DNA of 64,000 nt, taken from assembly GCA_026545225.1 (NCBI GenBank), contig CM048846.1, forward strand, positions 87,685,270 to 87,749,269. Direction: 5' to 3'. The notes beneath the pieces were generated by a model. That model did not search any database. It was given only the letters and a program-made list of their open reading frames with translations, and was not told where the DNA came from. The first letter of the stretch is position 1. Each line of letters starts with the position of its first letter. Source of the stretch: Cornus controversa. Lineage: Eukaryota > Streptophyta > Magnoliopsida > Cornales > Cornaceae. This document shows positions 1 through 10,888 of this stretch, one piece after another. The translations under genes and the position numbers were made by a program.

Positions 1-928
1 TACATAATATTAATCTATAGATGGATATAAATATGTTTCGTATGCCTTTGTTATGCTTCCCACTAATTGCTCAAGGAAATTAAGCAGATTTGAGCTACAC
101 ATAAAAGTTTGTTATCATCTTTAATTTGACAGTCGACGCCTATTAAGTCTTCTAGCTTATGGTTCTTGCTTATTTGGAATCTCAACTTACAATGCTCTGT
201 TTGCTCCAATGTTTATAATTGCATATACAGAGTTGTTAGAAGGATATATAAATAAATAAATATATATAAGAAAAAGAAAACGAGAATTTCCCCTTGCCAT
301 TGATGAATCTGGGCAACCAAAATTGGGCTTCAGTTTCATTATTTAAGCGAAGAAGAGTAAATCAACCGCAATAACCTCTGGGCTTTAGGAATTGATTAAT
401 GTGAAACTGTGAAAGTAAAGGCATAAATTATGAATCTCTTCACTTGACTCCATGATTTACAAGATCAAAAACCCATCTACACTTGGGAATTGTAGGAAGG
501 TATGTGTTGTGTTGAGCATTGTTATCTTCCTAACAAATATTTAGAAGTCAATCAACTCTGTAATCGCCCATTATTGCAAATTTGTAAGAAGATGCAGCTT
601 ATTTCATCCAATAATATGTAAATAAATATATATATATATATATATATCACTATAAGTTTCTGAAATATTACTAGTAATACATATTAGGTCAACTAGTCCT
701 AACCTTGGGATTGAAAGCATCTTATATTCTCCTTTATTGGTGATAAAGAAAGTAGGAAAATGAGTTTTAATCCAGATATTTGTACAAGTGACTGTATCAG
801 TACTAATGGATAGATGTAACTGAACATTTATTAGATGCTATCTGCTTCAACTATTTTTAAATTTAAAACAACTTGCATGATTAATATGTAATCCGTGTCA
901 CACTAAGAAGGAAAATGTATAAGATGTA
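1..928. other. gene-free AT-rich stretch
   Basis: No convincing coding or RNA gene is visible on either strand. The only structure is a short (TA)n microsatellite near 628-648. It borders the copia element that starts at 934. Confidence 0.6.
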
Positions 929-933
929 ACTTT

Positions 934-1353
934 TGTAACCCAAATATCATATTTGTATGCCAAGCAGGCAAACCAAAATATCATTATACTTAGAAAAAAT
1001 AAACAGAGGTAGGAAGTTAAATAAAATAAACAATTATCAACTAACTTACAGAATGATTGAAAATGAATTAAATTGAATCCGAGCCTTGTGTAAACACAAT
1101 TTTCTTAAGACAAATTACGAATAGACATGTTTGTTGGTGAAGAGTCATATCTATTCCAAAACAGACATGTTTGTTCATAAAAAATTATACCTATTCTAGA
1201 ACAGACATGTTTGTTCGTTAAGAATCATAACTCTTCCAGAATAGTCATGTCTATTCTTCAGACAACCACCACTTAAGGCCATGTTTGGTTGGAGGATTTT
1301 AACAATCAATTTTTCATTCAATAACTAACGATTATTGACAAAATCGTCCAACA
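934..1353 (-). repeat. 3' LTR of the copia element (shortened)
   Basis: This 420-bp LTR aligns with 3786-4444 but lacks about 240 bp internally. The join is visible near 1117, where the sequence jumps from the AAGACAAATT block straight into the tandem units. It contains about three and a half units of a 40-bp tandem repeat with core AGACATGTTTGTT. Confidence 0.85.
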
Positions 1354-1947
1354 ATCCCTCACATGAATGAAATTGATTAGATATCAATGTAAATGATAAT
1401 GATAATGCAGACACTAATTCGAGTACAATTGAAAAACTACTACATCGGGTTAAGTAGCCTAATGGCCTTGAACTTGCCCTAGTGAAAGGCTGTCGGATTT
1501 ACTTAGCTAATCAGTAGACATGATGTCTTTAAACAGTCAGCCGTTAATATAAACCAAGACAATAGAATTCACACAGTATTTCTTCAAACACAGTTGGTTC
1601 TCACGTTTGTGTTTATTTTGGCATTGAACACCTCTTGGTTCCGTGAGTGTTTTAGAGAATTAAGCCTTAATATTCTCATAGAAATGGCCCCTTCTTACTC
1701 ACGTAGGTGACATCTATGAAGAGTATCCTGCAATACTCCTTAGACATTTTTTCCAAGATATAGAAATCATTAAAAGCTTAACTTACCCTAGTTCTCGCGG
1801 CAAATGTGCACTGTCTCATCATAGGAATGGTTAGGAGTAAATATCCCTTCAGTGCTTACTGAATTCTACATAGTTCGGTTTGTCCTTTGAACCTAGATCT
1901 TGGGATCTCCAGTTAGCTAGGTTGGGTTGCCACTATGACGACTCTTA

Positions 1948-2136
1948 TTAAGACATAGGCTTTAAACCCATTTCCTTCGATGAACTTTCTATTTGCTCTC
2001 GTGGCAAGCTTTTTGTAAACGGATCCGCAATATTATCTTTTGACTTTACATAATCAATTGAGATAATTCTATTAAAGAGCAACTGTCTAACGGTGTTATG
2101 TCTTCGTCGTATGCGACGTAACTTACCGTTATACAT
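1948..2136 (-). pseudogene. copia RNase H C-terminus
   Basis: The minus-strand reading includes HNTVRQLL, IDYVKSKDNIADPFTK and GLKPMS, the hallmark end of Ty1/copia polyproteins, where RNase H is followed by a short tail. Only about 62 residues remain and no upstream RNase H core joins in frame. The 3' non-coding region and LTR follow at lower coordinates, as expected for a minus-strand element. Confidence 0.85.
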
Positions 2137-3299
2137 ATGACTCTATGCCCTTCCTATTGCTGATTGGCTATCGCAATGTATACATATAGAAAGCACAGGT
2201 TTTGATCAATTTGGAATATCCTTTTATTCTTTTTCTTTGGGCCTTGTTTTATAATATTAGCCTTAATTTCAATCCTTGATAAATGCAATCATTAATTTCA
2301 AGATGGATCTCAACCACCTCAAAACACTTGGTATTCTCTTGGATTGCTTGTATATCAAGTTATGTGCAACTTGTCCTTTAGATCAGAACAACATAGTTAA
2401 AAAATATGTCCATCTAGAGTATCTTTAGCATGCATCATACTCATTGACATATAACCACCTAAACTATGTAGTTGATTCAGTGTTTGTTTCAATTTACATA
2501 TAGATTTTTCAAGTTTGCACACTCTTTTTTCATAATCTAAACTATGAACTCTCATTGATTATTTCAAATTAATTTTTCATTAATAGAACCCCGTTCTATA
2601 TTTCTTGAATTATGCACAAGATATGTCTCATTCATATCCTAATAATTTTAGGATTTAAATATTATCACATCATAGAGACACCCCCACATTTCGAAGTATT
2701 TATAGAAAAATATAAGGTCTTTCTATATATCATTCAACACGTGTCTTAATAATTTTCTTAATGAGGTATAAGAATTTATTTGAGAATAATTGAGCTTCCC
2801 CCACAACTTCTAGGTAATCCATAATTTATCTACAAATCATTTGTATTTTATGATTTTTGCATTTTAGCAACACCATTTTATTTATATTGCTAAATTGACT
2901 CTCAACCTCATTCTCAAATTTTTCTTCATAATATCTTGTGTAATTCCTATCAAAGTATTAAATACTTTTTTCATCTCTCATGTGCACATATATTAAATCA
3001 TATATATCATTGTGATCTAATGCTAGAAGTACAACACTCTTTTGTATGGGTGAAAATAATTTCTAGTTAATTTCCTTTCACATGTGTCAAATTTGAGTTA
3101 AGACATCCACTCAAGTTGGAAAATTAACTCCATTCCAGATTTATAATAAATCTCTTACACACCCTTAGATTTAATACACATTAACTTATTGAAGAACGAG
3201 TTCTCTTCCTAAGGTTATTTCTCATATAACCTTATTTTGGTAGTAAAGGATTTTCTTCATGACAACGTCTTCAGTCTTATATTTCTTGTCCAAAGAATT

Positions 3300-3500
3300 C
3301 TATAATGCCTTTGCTTTATATAGTGTATTGTCTAATCCATTTAGGGTATAGTTTCTACACAAGAAATATGCATACTTCCATGCATCAAGAACGCTCATTT
3401 TTTCCTTATCAATCTCTCCTTCACCAAGTATATGAGATTCTTCGTGAAGGAATCTTACCAAATTCAAGTTGCAAGATAGAAAAACATCTTCTGCTGCCAA
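3300..3500 (-). pseudogene. copia gag-like fragment
   Basis: The segment FLCRNYTLNGLDNTLY resembles the N-terminal gag region of a common plant copia family. It lies on the same strand as the RNase H remnant and nearer the 5' LTR, the right order for a copia element. The frame closes soon after and no full gag protein can be read. Confidence 0.55.
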
Positions 3501-3785
3501 CGTTTGAAATTCATTCTATTGAATTTTTTTTTTGGGCTTCTCTCCATGAGACACACTCATGAGAATCATTGGAGTATTAAATGCCATTTTTGTTATAAAA
3601 AAAAAAAGACAAAACAGATACATAATCTGTTTAAGTTTCTAATTTAAAGAATATATATATATATATTCACTAACAAAAATTAGAATAACAATAAGTGCAG
3701 ATTTTGTAAACACATCCAATAACTGATTTCTGTTTATTAAGAACACGAAGTATAACAAAAAAACAACCAAATTTTGTCTTAAGAT

Positions 3786-4444
3786 TGTAACCCAAATATC
3801 ATATTTGTATGCCAAACAGGCAAATCAAAATATAATTATACTTAGAAAAAATAAACAGAAATAGGAAGTTAAATAAAATAAACAATTATCAACCAACTTA
3901 CAGAATGATTGAAAATGAATTAAATTGAATTCGAGCATTATGTAAACACAATTTCTTAAGACAAATTTATTCCCTTGCTCAAGGTGATGAACAATTGTCT
4001 CCCAAGATAGAACGGATTTACGATTCTAAAGAGGCAACCAGTTCAATCTCTAGAATCGTTCGAACACAACTTATGCAGTACTCGAACTATATATATATGC
4101 AGAGATTAATGATATGAAAATTCTTATTCATTTTGTTATGCATGATTGGCTATATATAGAGTCAATGATAAACATACATGTCTATTTGTAAAGAGTCATA
4201 CCTATTTCAGAATAGACATGTTTGCTCGTAAACAGTCATATCTATTCCAGAACAGACATGTTGGTTCATGAAGAATTATACCTATTCCAGAACAGACATG
4301 TTTGTTCGTGAAAAATCATAACTCTTCCAGAATAGTCATGTCTATTCTTCAGACAACCACCACTTAAGGCCATGTTTGGTTGGAGGATTTTAACAATCAA
4401 TTTTTCATTTAATAACTAACGATTTTTGACAAAATTGTCCAACA
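3786..4444 (-). repeat. 5' LTR of the copia element
   Basis: This 659-bp LTR is the more complete of the pair. It carries four to five units of the 40-bp tandem repeat at about 4175-4350 and a TATATATA tract near 4090-4100 that could lie in the promoter region. It ends at 4444, where the minus-strand LTR start TGTTGGAC is read. Confidence 0.85.
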
Positions 4445-4449
4445 ACTTG

Positions 4450-5790
4450 TGATACACAAATCAATCACATGAAAACATATCTCTAAGAACTCTGCCTTAT
4501 CATGTTTCTTCTAACAATAAACTTGCAAAACATATAATGGATGGCATTTCTTCTAAAAATAAAGTCTCTTTCAATGTCATGAGTCATATTCATATTTCTA
4601 ATAGTGCACGCTTCTATTTCAAATACGAGCATCCTCATTGTCGTTGGATCCAGTGATTGATAGACATCAACCATGTGATCCAACAGTAATGAGATCGCAA
4701 ACTCAAATGAGAGCGCCCTCATTACAGCATTTTCCTTCACATATTATTCTAAAACTTGAACCATGTCACCTAAAATGAAGCAAAGCATATTCTCTAGCTC
4801 ACCTTCCTGCATTGCAAATTATCATATAACCAAGAACCATAACCGATAATAGAATGACCATGTTTATATTAGAATCCAAGGGAATCTCCCAAAAATAAAT
4901 AAAAAAATAAAATTGATATTAATAAAACATGCTTGTGCCCCTTAAGTTCATCTAACATGATCCATAATTACCTTCTGTTTGCCAACTTCTAATCCTATCA
5001 TGTGAAAATTGCCACAATGTCACATCTATATATATATACACACACCCTTTATATTATAGGAATGACCCTACAGAATTTCCTAATATTCTAAACCTTCCTT
5101 GAATGCCATAGCCCGTGAAAATCAAATTATAACTTCCACTCATTTTGACTTTTCAATGAAATTCTTTTTTTTTTCAATGAAATTCTGATTCAGGTCTCAA
5201 TCTCTTCAGATAACCTATCACATAATATAGGACAAGCTAGTCAATGAGTCGTATATGTATGTTCTATAAGCTAGCAATACCAAATTATTGGAAACTACTA
5301 ATCTCTAATTTTATCGCAAGGTAACACGTAATTTCTTCGGTTATTGAAGCCAGATTTCCAAATCAACCAAATATCAGATGAAATTTTAATTAATATTTCA
5401 ATATAAAATGGTCCAGAAAACAATCAATTTGATGAAATTTTACAGAGAATGAAGTATATTACACACAGTGTGTATATATATGTGTGTGTGAAAAAGAGAG
5501 AGAGAGAGAGTACAATGAAGAGAGTGGAGAACGAGCTACGAACCCGTCATGGCAACTATTGTTCCTCTTGCTAATATTTTTACAGGTAACGAGATGGGTG
5601 GAAATTTTCTTTATTTCTCTCTCAAATGAGTAAAATGAAAACAATATGATTTTTCCATTTTCTTTATTTATTTCTACTGTCATTTATTAATATGATAGAA
5701 TAAATAACAGCCTTAACATCAATCAAAAAGTTGTCATATTTATATATCATATCCCAAAATAAATTATACTAGCTTGCCTAATGTTCTATT
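4450..5790. other. intergenic DNA with one unrecognised ORF
   Basis: A minus-strand open frame of 85 codons at 4483-4740 begins MKENAVMRALSFEFAIS. I recognise no family in it and see no clear splice context, so I do not call it a gene. A (TG)n(GA)n microsatellite lies at about 5464-5510. Nothing else is evident. Confidence 0.4.
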
Positions 5791-6493
5791 CCCGTTTGGT
5801 TGGAAGGAATATAATTGAATATGACGGACAGAAGGAATGGATTAGATATTTATGAAAAGACAGTGTATTTCACTCCCCTTTTTTTTAACCGGATGGAAGA
5901 GAATGAAAATAGGTAACATTTTACTTTGTTTGTTAAGAAAGAAGAGAAGTGATTGATGATAATGAATTTATTTAATAATTATTAATGATAGTATTATAAT
6001 TTAAAATTTTCATAACAATCTTGTTTTTCTCGTTTTATCTTTTGTTTATGTTTAGAGAGATGAAAATTTGTAAAACAGAAAAGATAGCTCATCCATCTTC
6101 TTTCTTTTCTGAATTCTTATATCAAAATCAAAAGTGTCAAATTCAACTTTTATAGCAAATTTAATATGCATTTTTTGCTCAATTCCTAGAAGTTTGAGAG
6201 TTGTGCTTTCCAATTTGCCCTAGCTAATTCCTAAGACTTTAATGTTGTTTTGGAATGCAATGCAATGATAGAAAAGTTAGCTCCACATTCCTTCCTATAG
6301 TGAGGAAATTGGTAGATCTTTGGTGAATGATGTCAAGTTAAGTATCTTTTGTTTGAATATGTTCAATCAAACAGGGTTAAGAAGAATTTCTTAAGAAAAA
6401 ATATCAAGAATTCAATTAAATTTATTTTTCTTTCATTCACTTTACTTCTTTTATTTTCACTTTTCACCATTAATTTACATCTAACCAAACGGA
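5791..6493. mobile_element. MITE-like element with short inverted ends
   Basis: The left end reads CCCGTTTGGTTGG. The right end, reverse complemented, reads TCCGTTTGGTTAG, giving inverted repeats of about 13 bp around 703 bp of AT-rich non-coding DNA. Such GTTTGGT ends are common in plant DNA transposons. I found no clean target duplication, so the superfamily is open. Confidence 0.4.
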
Positions 6494-6604
6494 GCCTATG
6501 GGTATCCTATTTCTTTCTTTGAGGGAGCATGTGTTGGAAGTGAGGTGGTTGAAACTGTGATTTCCCTTTTTTTAATCGGGCAGCCTGTGTCCTTGAGTGA
6601 TTAA

Positions 6605-6722
6605 AGCCCTATTTCGTGGTGTGACACTCTTTACAAGATTATTTCTAAGGTGATTGCTAATAGGGTGAAAGTTATTCACTCTCCGTGTATAAGTGGTAAT
6701 CAAGGTGCTTTAATTTGTTCTT
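6605..6722 (+). pseudogene. L1-type LINE reverse transcriptase fragment
   Basis: The + strand reads SPISWCDTLYKIISKV followed by IANRVKVIHSPCISGNQGA. This is the conserved FRPISCCN-LYKIISKIIANRLK block of plant L1 reverse transcriptases. Only about 39 residues persist, with a stop just upstream. It is a dead fragment. Confidence 0.75.
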
Positions 6723-6784
6723 AATGCAATGCCCCCAAATTCTTGTCAGAACTCGAGATCATTGAAAATAAAACATTTTCAAAT

Positions 6785-7296
6785 TGTTAGAACAAATCTA
6801 TTAAAATAGTGCTTATTGAGACTTAGGCACGTAGTTACTTCTTGCAAATAATTGAAATATCTTTCACGTGCAAACAGAAGACAAATGGCAGCACTATTTC
6901 TGGGATTCAACTAAGCCCATATATAACATTTGTATGTTCATGAAGGTTGCACTTCTCTTCACGAACTCATGTATTCATCTCCGTCTGATCAACTCAGACT
7001 ATAATACTCAAACTTAATAGTTTGAAAATACTTCTTTCAAAACTTTAATACTAACTATCTCTGTGATCCTTGTTCTGAGAGTGCATACATATATGTTATA
7101 AGCTTAATAGGACTAGTACTATTTATACTAGTATATAAATGACTTAATATTTAATGGTTTTATGCTTAATTTATACATAAAAAATATATATTAATTAAGC
7201 TAAATTAATACATCAGGTACAAGATTCATTAAAACTTCATTTATAAAGATGGAATTTTAATTCAATAGTTAACTAATTTGAAATATAACTCCAACA
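6785..7296 (-). repeat. 3' LTR of a second copia element
   Basis: On the minus strand this 512-bp block begins TGTTGGAGTT and ends GTTCTAACA. It is preceded at 7297-7311 by a purine-rich tract read as AAACAAGTGGAGGAT, a typical copia polypurine tract before the 3' LTR. No matching 5' LTR was found in the window. Confidence 0.7.
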
Positions 7297-9150
7297 ATCC
7301 TCCACTTGTTTGAAATTTCTTTATTGATACGTTCAGTCATGTGCATCAATAATGGTATCTTTTGAACTTAAACCATTACCTAGTGTTAGTACCCTTGATT
7401 TCATCTAGGAACCTAGTGAATTGAGTCTTGAACCAAGAACCATGTTGATGAATAAGAAATACCACACACACACTTCTATTCAAAAATGAAATACTGAAGC
7501 TTGACACGTTTCGGCCATGTGTCCAGAATCCATACTTCTGAGTGTAGTTAAAGATCAAGCCTGTCTAGATCCTATAGAAGTGGGCCCACTTCCACACTCA
7601 GATCGGTGTGTCCATCAAGAGTGACATTGCACACTCCAACTGAATACTAGTTATAAACTCATTAAGAGAACTTAATCCCATCCTCCCCATTACAAGATTG
7701 GTCGGTGAATTATATCAAGAGTGACCTTGCACACTTTAATCGAAAATCTATCTATAAATTCATCGGGAAAGGAACATTGATATGATCACATAAGTTGTTA
7801 TGTTTCTCGTTCTTCTCATTGAATCTAGAAGAAATATCACTAGATTGGGTTTCCATAACATTACAATTTAATTATAGGCTTTAGTCCCATCCCTTTCGAT
7901 GTCTCGGACACTAGGTCCCTACCCAAGCCTTTTGATAATGGATCTGCCAAATTTGATTTGGACTCCACATATTGAGTAGAAATAATTTCACCAGACAGGA
8001 TCCTTCTCACTTGGTTATGCTTCAATCGCACCTATTTGGATTTTCCATTGTAATATTTGATGTAATTAGCTTAAAGCATTGTAGTCTTATTGTTATAGTA
8101 TATCGTCAAGGGTTGTATTGGCTTGCTCCATATTGGAATATCCTCCAATAAGTTTTTCAACCACTCAACTTCCTATCCAGTAGAGGAAAGTGCAATAAAC
8201 TCTGATTCCATGAAGGAATGAATTATACATGTTTGCATCTTCAATTTCTACGAAATATCTATTCCATCCAAAGTGAATATCCAGGCAGTCATAGACAATG
8301 AGTCTTCTCTATTAGAGTTTCTTGTAGCTAGCATCACTGTAACTTTCAAGAAATAAACATAAGCGTTTTGAAAATTATCATCAATAAAATGATAACGTAG
8401 CATTTCCCATCATAATATTTTTAGTCTATTTCAGAAGTATCAATAAGGATCACCTCTAAAATATTAATTTTCTTTCAAAAAATGTGAAAGATAATTATAT
8501 TTTCATCTGTTACATATAATGCATTAATCCATATAGGTTTTACCATAATCTTCGATCAGTCCCTGACTGATCTTTTGATAAATGGATTCAATTGATGTGA
8601 TAGAGTTAATAACATGCCATTAGTCTAGGGACTTGGCAATACAAACATAAATTATTTCATAATTTTAGACATACCTTTAATTGAATGGCTCTTTTAAGGT
8701 ACATACCGCTTTAGAGAGAAGCCCCTAAAGCCTGTGATCCATTCAAAGATAACCTTGAAGTCACACTTTGAAAGAAGTAAGTTATAAACCATATTCATAT
8801 GAATATTAGGAATATGATGTTCATCATTTAGAATGTTCAGCTTATCATAAGTGCATTTTCATTCAATTGTCCTTGTGTCTACCAACTTAGAATATTGGAT
8901 AATAATACCCCCACTAAGTCATAGATATTGGAAGAATTCTGGTCACTTTAAATAGGGTGAGATGCCCAATTCAAACCACCAATTCATATTATAATCAAAA
9001 ATAAATACTTCATGGACTATGATCACCATATCACTAAGAATATTATTTAAACACAAGTAACCACCTTTTGTCCAATTTGTGATATTTCTTGTCAATTGTT
9101 GACTTTATTCGATCATATGAGATATGATCCTCTGAACCTGCAATATTTTT
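7297..9150 (-). mobile_element. decayed internal region of the second copia element
   Basis: Between about 7878 and 8230 the minus strand reads a broken RNase H: ESEFIAL, EVEWLKNLLEDIPIW, YNGKSK, VRLKHNQVRR, ADPLSKG and KGMGLKP, with several in-frame stops. Upstream DNA to about 9150 carries no readable protein. The element is 5'-truncated and inactive. Confidence 0.7.
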
Positions 9151-9202
9151 TTTCAAACAGAAGCCTCGACATGCGATTAGGAACACAGAGCATCACCTGC
9201 AC

Positions 9203-9345
9203 TATCACGCCCCGATTTCAGACACCTGGTTAGGAGCAAAGGAAATGGGGTAATGATAATTGAATGTATGTGAATTGTCACCAAACTCTTAATCAATTTG
9301 AAATCTCATAACCGTGAAAGCATAGTCATAATTATACATACAACG

Positions 9346-9381
<36 letters not shown>

Positions 9382-10135
9382 TATGTATTTGTATCAACTC
9401 ATACAAATGGGTCCCTCATTAAAGTATATGTGTACTCTAGTCTTATCTTCAATATCACAAATCTACTCCTTATTACATTGAATCGTAATTGAGGTTACAA
9501 TTAATCGCATTTGTGAGGAATCGTAGATACCGCGCACTATCCTCGTAACTACACTAGAATTGACTCCCATTTTACTTAGAATTACGATCAATCATAATGG
9601 AGATTACAATCGATCGTAATCCTGCCTGGGTGAATTCCCAAGTTTCATGAATTTTTCATCACATGCTATTCTTTAATCCTTAACATACACGCACTACCAT
9701 TGATTATGTGCAAGTCCAAGATTAACCATAAGATGCATAAATATGAGCCAACTCATATATTCACCATTTCAAGCATAAATTAATTGTCACACATACATCA
9801 AGCTCATTGTAGAACTTATCCATCATTTATACAAAAACATCACTAAATTCCAAAGATAAGGAGTTTCATTGTAATGATAACCGAGATAACAATTACACAT
9901 GTTCACGATGACAATGTTGTCCACCCCATAATCAAATTACAAAACTTCAATAGAAGGCCAAACATGGCATGAGTAAACATAACATATATAATTTCAATGA
10001 TAAACTGAGTGCTTCGATCCTAGCACCTCTATGTGGACCGCCGGTGCCTTATCTGAAATGTTTGGGGGAAATGGAAAAAAGGGGTAAGCAACTAACTAGT
10101 AGAAATACCCAAACCAATTTATGCATCAACTCGAC
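9203..10135. repeat. probable gypsy-type LTR fragment
   Basis: It begins TATCACGCCCCGATTTC, a slightly decayed version of the TGTCACGCCCCG edge seen on many plant Ty3/gypsy LTRs. It holds no coding sequence. A (TA)n tract lies at 9347-9384, and inverted TTACGATCAATC / GATCGTAATCC motifs lie near 9580-9625. The hAT-like sequence follows at about 10,136. The family assignment is inference. Confidence 0.4.
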
Positions 10136-10888
10136 CAGGGCAAGCTGAACCCTTAGGCGATTGCCTAAGGGCCTAGCCAATAGAAGGCTTCCAAATTATT
10201 TAATTTCCTTAATAAGAGTTCCTAAAATTTTTATTTTCTAATATTATTAGACTTTCTGAAATTTTTGTTTCCTTGTAATGATAGCCCTCAACCAATGGTA
10301 AAAATTTAATAATTGGCCCAAATAATTTAATTCATTACAAAACTTCTAATTTCTATCCTTATCTCAAAACCTTCGTCTTTTTTCTCTTAGACAATACTCA
10401 TTTCACATTTTTTTATGAAATATATACTTAACGGATAATTGTAAAAAATTAGGAATTATAAAACTTTTCATCTCCTCCTATTAACTTTTATCTTTTTTTC
10501 CATATTCCTCACGTTTTCTCTTCTCTCATTACAATAATTTTTTGTTATAATTAATAATAAAATAACAAGAAATTTAGGTGAAAAATCAATAAATGAATAA
10601 CCAAATCGTCTAAAAGAATTACTAGAAGATAATTCAGTAATGAAAGATAAATATATTAGCGACTTAGATTCATAAGGATAATCAAATGTGTGATAAGAAA
10701 ATTCTTTGCGAAGAACATGAAAAAAGAATGAAATAAAGTGAACCAAGTAAAAAAGAATGAAGATCTTATTCAAAAATCATATTTTATTATCACAAATATC
10801 TATGCACCGGAAAAATATCGTTAAAAAATTAAGAGATTTATTAATAGAAAATGGTCCAATTAAATATAAGAATTTCAATAAGAACAAT
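10136..10888 (+). mobile_element. 5' part of a hAT element (ZMYM1/TTF-type transposase)
   Basis: A CCTTAGGCGATTGCCTAAGG inverted motif near 10,150 is followed by AT-rich leader DNA. At about 10,816-10,885 the frame reads NIVKKLRDLLIENGP then IKYKNFN, which I recognise as the region just before the TTF zinc finger of plant hAT transposases of the ZMYM1-like group. The frame is then cut at about 10,889 by the edge of the malic-enzyme duplication. No transposase core remains. Confidence 0.5.

Larger units (their letters stand above)
934..4444 (-). mobile_element. internally deleted Ty1/copia LTR retrotransposon
   Basis: Two related LTRs, each reading TGTTGGAC... to ...GGTTACA on the minus strand, enclose about 2.4 kb of internal DNA. 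The flanks are ACTTT (929-933) and ACTTG (4445-4449), a target duplication matching at 4 of 5 bases. The interior keeps a copia RNase H end (1948-2136) and a gag-like piece (3300-3500). Protease, integrase and most of the reverse transcriptase are gone, since a full copia element has roughly 4-5 kb internally. It is therefore non-autonomous and decayed. I did not recognise a primer-binding site next to the right LTR. Confidence 0.85.

Noticed and set aside
1117..1260. Regularly spaced 40-bp units that look a little like a CRISPR array
   Set aside because: The whole unit, including the would-be spacer, is repeated, and the block lies inside an LTR of a plant retrotransposon.
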